From positions 24,975,019-25,039,018 of the forward strand of contig CM077651.1 of assembly GCA_039707465.1 (NCBI GenBank): a stretch of 64,000 nucleotides of DNA, in the 5' to 3' direction. Source of the stretch: Rhabdophis nuchalis. Taxonomy: Eukaryota; Chordata; Lepidosauria; Squamata; Natricidae. Below the pieces are notes generated by a model. It was not told the origin of the DNA. It was given only the letters and a program-made list of their open reading frames with translations, and ran no database searches. A program made the position numbers and the translations under genes. Shown here one piece after another: positions 58,645-64,000 of the stretch (position 1 is the first letter of the stretch; every line of letters starts with the position of its first letter).

Positions 58645-59608
58645 ACGGACTTAGGCTCAACCCGACCAAGACCGAGTGGCTGTGGTTTCCGGCTGCCCGA
58701 TTCAACCAGCTCTCTCCAACGCTGGCCATAGGGGGCGAACATCTTGCCCCTGTGGATGGGGCGCGCAACTTGGGTGTCCTCCTGGATACCTCCTGGATAC
58801 CCGGCTGTCCATGGAAGATCAAGTGACAGCCGTGGCCAGGAGGGCGTTTTACCAGGTTCGCCTGGTACGCCAGTTGCGCCCCCTATTGGATCGGGACGCC
58901 CTTCGCACAGTCACTCATGCTCTCGTGACATCCCGACTGGATTATTGCAACTCTCTCTACATGGGGCTCCCCTTGAGGTGTACCCGGAGGCTTCAGTTGG
59001 TCCAGAATGCAGCCGCGCGAGCAATTATGGGCACCTCTAGGTTTGCCCATGTAACACCGCTGTTGCGCGAGCTGCACTGGCTACCTGTCGTCTTCCGGGT
59101 GCGCTTCAAGGTGTTAGTTACCATCTTCAAAGCGCTCCATGGCTCGGGACCTAGCTACCTGCGGGATCGGATCCTGCCCCATACATCCTCACGGCCGATT
59201 CGCTCCCACAGAGAGGGACTTCTCCGGGTGCCGTCCACTAGACTTTGTCAGCGGGCGACGCCCAGGGGAAGGGCCTTCTCTGTGGCGGGCCCAGCCCTCT
59301 GGAATGACCTTCCCCCCGATATCAGGACAACCACGGACCTCCGCTCCTTCCGCTTAAAATTAAAGACGCACTTTTTTCGTCTGGCCGGCCTTGGGTAGTC
59401 TCTTTTTAGGTCAGGGTTTTTTAGGGGTAATTTTTAGTTTAGTTATGGATTTTAGCGCAGGATTTATTTAATTTATTTTTAACTTTGTATTTTGTATTTG
59501 TTTGTGGTCTATTTGTATTTTTAATTGCCTGTGCCCCGCCTCGAGTCCCCTTGGGGAGAGAGAGCGGGATAGAAATTAAATTATTATTATTATTATTATT
59601 ATTATTTA
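58645..59608 (+). mobile_element. L2-type LINE 3' half with ATT tail
   Basis: Sense-strand RT C-terminal half. LNPTKTEWLWFPAARFNQ opens the fragment, followed in the 240-codon frame (58676-59398) by DTRLSMEDQVTAVARRAFYQ, SRLDYCNSLYMGLPLRCTRR, LRELHWLPVVF and FSVAGPALWNDLPPDIRTTT. An 11-bp tandem duplication at about 58782-58803 (CTCCTGGATAC twice) shifts the frame, so the first 45 or so codons are in another frame. The 3' UTR ends with about 9 ATT units. 5'-truncated; closest to the 47265-47885 copy. Confidence 0.92.
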
Positions 59609-60040
59609 ATATAGAGAACAGATTATATCCTGAGCTACTAAAACAAACTAGCAATTGGTGATGTTACAGGTACCAATGTTAAGTGTCCTATAGGAAATGC
59701 TTCTTTCTGCTCCTACAAATTATATTCTGGGGCAACGAGGAGAACCTTCCAAATAGAAACTTCAACTAGTGGCAAAAGCCACTAGTGCCATACTGGGTTG
59801 CATTTATTGCCAGTCTGTGTCTTAGGCACTAGCTCTGTTCTGATCACAGCAAAGTTATCAATAAATTATCAGAAAACTAATATTTTAATTTCTGCCCAGC
59901 GTTGTTGTAAAATTCACAAATGGGAAATAAAATGGACTCATATTAAGCAGATGTCCACCTACAGATATCTTGTTTCCTTATCACTCCATGTTTCCTTATC
60001 ACAGCATGCTGATACAGCATACATCGAAAGCTATCACAAG

Positions 60041-60435
60041 CAGGGATGGACTGCTGGGGGTTCACAGTGGTTCAGGAGAACTCTAGCTAAGATTCTGTGC
60101 AGTTCAGACAACCCCCAAATCCAACTCCTCCCCGACCCTGCCTGCCTCACCCCTCCCAGGAGTCTCAATGAGGCCCATTTTGGATGCAGGTAAGTGCAGG
60201 GCACATGTGGAGGTTCAGAGAGGGTCAAAAACGGGCTTACCAGAAGCTTGGGAAGGCCGGAAATGGGCCCGTGGCGCCTGGGGAGGCCATTTTCACCCTC
60301 CCAGAGACACAAGGAAAACCTCCATAGCCCGGGGAGGGCAAAAATGTCCCCCCTGCTAGGCCACGCCCACCATGGCCACGCCCACCCAGCAACCGGGCAG
60401 AGAACCCCTTGCTAAAAATTTTGAAGCCCACCCTG
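60041..60435. mobile_element. hAT non-autonomous element with 8-bp TSD
   Basis: 395 bp with ends CAGGGATGGACTGCTGGGGG and AAGCCCACCCTG, flanked by a perfect duplication ATCACAAG (60033-60040, 60436-60443). GC-rich interior; the two strands' ORFs are not genes. The shared CAGGG/CCCTG ends place it in the same superfamily as the other hATs here. Confidence 0.92.
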
Positions 60436-60922
60436 ATCACAAGATTTTACCACCCAAAAGGAGCACATTATTTCCCAGTAAAAGAAGCTAGATACAGAAG
60501 TTTTACTTCCTAAAAAATTATACTAAAACACATTAGTATTTTGTTATCACACTAAAGTATGCTATTGTAGAAGTAGTAGCATCAATAAAAATGAATGCCA
60601 AACATTTAATATGGCCCTTAAATAGGCATTGTTTTAATTATGAAGTCACACCATGCGCTTTGTGTAATTTATATTCCCAACTGTATTCAAATGACCATAA
60701 AACTACTACATTTATGTTAATCACTCACTTAGTATTTACTCTATAATTTGACCCTTTTGCTTTCATCACACATGCTAATTACTCACACTTCTTTTGAACT
60801 AGTCCATTTGTTATTTTTCCTTTCCAATTCACTTGATACAGAACTATCAGCTCCATGCTTATTGCTAACATTTCAGGACAGTATCTTATGAAGTCTCTTT
60901 CTCCTTGTTTCTACAACACAGG

Positions 60923-61398
60923 TAGTTTGCAATGTACGACCACAATTGAGCCCAAAATTTCTGTCGCTAAGTGAGAAATTTGTTAAGTGAGTTTTATGAT
61001 CTTTCTTGCCTCAGTTGATAAGTTAGTAACCCAGTTGTTAAGTGAATTGCCTTCCCCATTGACTCTGCTTGTGAGAAGGTCGTTTTACTCCATTTTACAA
61101 CTTTTCTTGCCACTGTTAAGTGAATCACTGCAGATCTTCAATTAGTAACACTGTTGTTAAATGAATCTCACTTCTCTTTGCTTATCAGAAAGTTGTAAAA
61201 GTGGATTAAATGGCCCCCAGGACATTGTAACTGCCATAAATATGAGTCAGTTGCCAAGTGTCTGAATTTGGATCACAGGACCATTGGGATGCTAAAATGG
61301 TTGTGTGAAAAATGGTCTTAAATTAAAAAAATTCAGTGCTCTTTGAACTTTGAACAGTCACTAAATGAACTGTTGTAAATTGAGAACTACTTGTAATT
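60923..61398 (-). mobile_element. TA-flanked MITE, minus-oriented, internally duplicated
   Basis: Starts CAGGTAGTTTGCAATGTACG and ends GAGAACTACTTGTA. In the minus orientation it carries the same phrase order as the copy at 33215 (GACCACAATTGAGCCCAAAA, AGTTGATAAGTTAGTAAC). It is about 110 bp longer, because a TTCTTGCC...GTTAAGTGAAT block appears twice (near 61000-61080 and 61100-61190). Diverged. Confidence 0.75.
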
Positions 61399-61533
61399 AT
61401 GATAATTAAAGATAGCTTACAGAGTGATGTTTCTTTAATGCTTGTTGTGTTTATTACAACTATGTAACTGAATGTTCTTTAAAATGCTTTATATACGTTT
61501 CCTAGTTAATATTTGACCAAAATTGAATACAGG

Positions 61534-61872
61534 TACCGGTAGTCCTTGCTTACTGACTCCCTCATTCAACAACTGATCAAAGCATTAAAAAAAAAAAGCA
61601 GAGTTATGACCAGTTCTCAGAGTTGCGGAGGTTGCAGCATTCCTATAGTCATGTGAGTACAATTTGGGCGCTTGGAAAGCCAGGTACATTTTTGATGGTC
61701 ATATCATCCCAGGGTCATATGATCACTATTTATAATCTTCCTACCCAGCTTTCAACCAACAAAATCACTGGAGAAGCTGGCAGTAAGTTACAAGTTATGA
61801 TTACATGATGTTACACTTAATGACAGAGTTGACAGACCCAATTGCAGTCAGTAAGTGAGGACTATCTAGACG
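61534..61872 (+). mobile_element. TA-flanked MITE, diverged copy
   Basis: GGTAGTCCTTGCTTACTGAC at the left and CAGTAAGTGAGGACTATCTA at the right form the terminal inverted repeat. The interior AGTCATGTGAGTACAATTTG and CCCAGGGTCATATGATCACT match the family. The flanking TA is not clear. Confidence 0.75.
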
Positions 61873-64000
61873 CAATATGGCTTGTTGCTGACATTACATT
61901 ATTTTCCTTTAAAAAAGCAAAGCTCTCTAGTAAGTAAAGACTATGTTGTTTTCACTGAATAAAAATAATTGAAAAAATCTAAGCAATACAGTATGTTGTG
62001 GATTTGTATTGTGCTGTATTGATAATTTGTAAGAGAAAAGGAAGAAATTAAGCATTTAACATAAAAAGATTTTGCTACATGCTAAATGCTATAATAAAAC
62101 AGATAAAAGACCTCAATTCTATTCTGCCATACGTTAAACTCTTTTATGCATGGTCAGACATTATAATAAATAAACTGTGATCAATTTTTGAACTTGCACA
62201 AAATGCAGTCAACTATAACTACATTTAATGAATTATGCCAGCAACCTGACGATGGTTTAGTTTTCAATTTTCCAAAATATATTTCCTAAAGAGAAAAAAA
62301 AAGAGACACGCTGAGCAAAAAGTAACAGACATCATTTTAAAAGTATAGGCTACAATGTAATCTTGGTATTATTAGTATGATTAGTACTTGGATGCTGTAT
62401 TTAAAAGTGTTTTGGTCTATGATTATACCTAAATTATTTTAAGGATAAATGCAACACTAATTTGATGAAGTATGTTGTTAAAAATTAGGTAGTAGCTCTG
62501 TTTTAGAGAGCCATTTAAATTAAGTATATCAACTGCTTTTATTTAGGGAAAAACAAATACTTCATCATATAAAACAAAAGAGTTGATACTGTTCATACTC
62601 CAGAGATGATCACTTTCTTAAATAGCTTGTCTGTAAGGAGAAAAATTAATTAAAATAATATAAAATTAATTTATGCATCATTATCACAATGCACTCTTGT
62701 GGTCCCAGATCATTAAAAAAGCACTGCATGTAAAAGATCGATTGATGACAATTAATCATAATAGTTAAGTATTCTTTTAACTTCAAAGGTAATATTCTGA
62801 ATACTGATACCTGGTGATGAATCAGAGAACAAGGTATTATTTATTATAAGCCGATCATTTATTTCTATAAAAAAAACTTTCTGCCAGGCCAATTTGGAAG
62901 ACTAGACGCAAAATTATATGATCTACTCCAATCAGTATGGCTTTTCTGACATCACTTTAGATAATGCTTTATTTACAGAATGAAGACAATATAAGAATGC
63001 CTTCTACTAAATAAAACCATTGCATACTAAAAGCTATTTTTTAAAAAGTGATATCTGATCTTTTTGTAATTTCACAGATCTTTGTTAAAAAGAAAATTTT
63101 ACACTCATAAAATAAATACTGTTCTAAGAGAATGAGCTTTGATGGCTAAGAAAAGTGAGATTTCTGGCTTTGAAACTGCTAAGAGTGAATTTCAATCACC
63201 ACAGTGTCCTCTTTTTTTTAAATAATGTGATAATAAATCACAAAAAGAATGTTTTATGAAAATTGTCTCATAAATGTCAGATTTATCATGGTCAGCACAC
63301 ACTATGCGCTTTGTTGTTTTGTTTCTTTTTAGAAAAATCAAGTACAAACTCCTCTCATCTTCTTGTGTATTTTTGCAAGCTTTAGGTTCAAGATGCTCAG
63401 ATGTTGCTGAGAAATCAAGGCAAACTTGAGTAAAGGTCTACCTGGGATATGAGTCTTGATATTTTGATTTAGATTACAGGATGAAAACCAATCAGAAATT
63501 TAAATATTGATAGTCCTCATTCCCATATAAATTAGTGTGCATAGAGCAATTGGAAGGGCCTAAGATGAAGAGCTGACCTTTTTCTTCCTTCACTATTTAC
63601 TTTTATTTATATAGCCACCCTTCTTGCCAAATCAACTCTACAGCAGCAATTTCTCCCTCTCACCAAAACAATTGCTATAGCAGTAATTCCTCCTACTCTT
63701 AAAAAGGTTCAATCTGGTGATATTTAAAAAAAAACTGGAGTAAAAAAGCTGAGAAGAATCTTCAAGCTAGATTCTGCTTCCTTTTTTTTAATTTATGATG
63801 GGGCAGATTCTTAAGACTTCAAGTCAAAGTTACATTCGGGGAGAGGGGGCGGTTAATAAGTCGAATAAATGAATGAATGACATTACAAGCACACACATTC
63901 ATTAAAAAGATCCTAAAAGGAAACTCCAATATCTTTAGTTCAAATGTGACCAGAGTGGGAAAGACCATTGTGAGAGATTAGAGCAGTATTTCTCGATCTT

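Larger units (their letters stand above)
56165..64000 (-). other. PCCA: PCCA intron, part (upstream of 99-bp exon)
   Basis: Inferred intron continuing past the window edge. It contains an L2-related fragment (56600-56650), an L2-type LINE 3' half (58645-59608), a hAT element (60041-60435) and two members of a TA-flanked MITE family (60923-61872). I see no gene in 61880-64000; that stretch is AT-rich with no clear repeats apart from a short GAATAAAT-like tract near 63860. Confidence 0.75.

Noticed and set aside
1..64000. Endogenous retrovirus, CRISPR array, prokaryotic operon or toxin gene
   Set aside because: No gag/pol/env-like frame, direct-repeat/spacer array or bacterial gene arrangement is visible. 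All reverse-transcriptase signal is from non-LTR LINEs.

Overview
This window is vertebrate nuclear DNA from a squamate reptile, most likely a snake. The evidence is the repeat content: RTE-BovB, CR1/L3 and L2-type LINEs, a squamate-style L1, tRNA-derived SINEs, many 8-bp-TSD hAT elements, and long GATA/TCTA microsatellites in AT-rich sequence. I see no operon, CRISPR array or prokaryotic gene organisation, and no endogenous retrovirus that I can support.

The host gene is PCCA, the biotin-carrying alpha subunit of mitochondrial propionyl-CoA carboxylase, on the minus strand. Three consecutive exons are visible: 56066-56164 (99 bp), 47988-48041 (54 bp) and 3442-3582 (141 bp). All three are phase 0 and bounded by GT-AG splice sites. 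Joined, they read through the end of the BT linker domain into the start of the BCCP (biotinyl) domain. The exon with the biotinylated lysine was not found and should lie beyond position 1. Everything else is intron: 3' of the last exon (1-3441), a 44.4-kb intron (3583-47987), an 8.0-kb intron (48042-56065) and the start of another (56165-64000).

The introns are a record of transposition. (1) 36259-38249 holds a full-length L1-derived element with 5' UTR, one intact ORF1 (282 aa), 3' UTR, poly(A) and a 17-bp target-site duplication, but no ORF2. It is a candidate squamate half-L1 (HAL1-like) element. (2) 17899-20884 is a young L2-type LINE with an almost intact endonuclease/reverse-transcriptase ORF broken by one in-frame TAG, inserted into an older MITE. 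(3) 31123-32515 is a hAT element with a second hAT inside it, and an uninterrupted relative at 23095-23399 supplies the empty site. (4) 22294-23031 is a BovB LINE inserted into a CR1 copy with an 11-bp duplication. (5) Five further hAT elements have clear 8-bp duplications, alone or nested.

Several stretches lack recognisable repeats and have complex, balanced sequence (about 530-1200, 8340-8900, 23600-26340, 54000-54320 and others). In other vertebrates PCCA lies next to ZIC2/ZIC5, so these are candidates for conserved non-coding elements, but that is inference from one sequence. Most long ORFs outside PCCA and the LINEs are artefacts of microsatellites or GC-rich transposon DNA.
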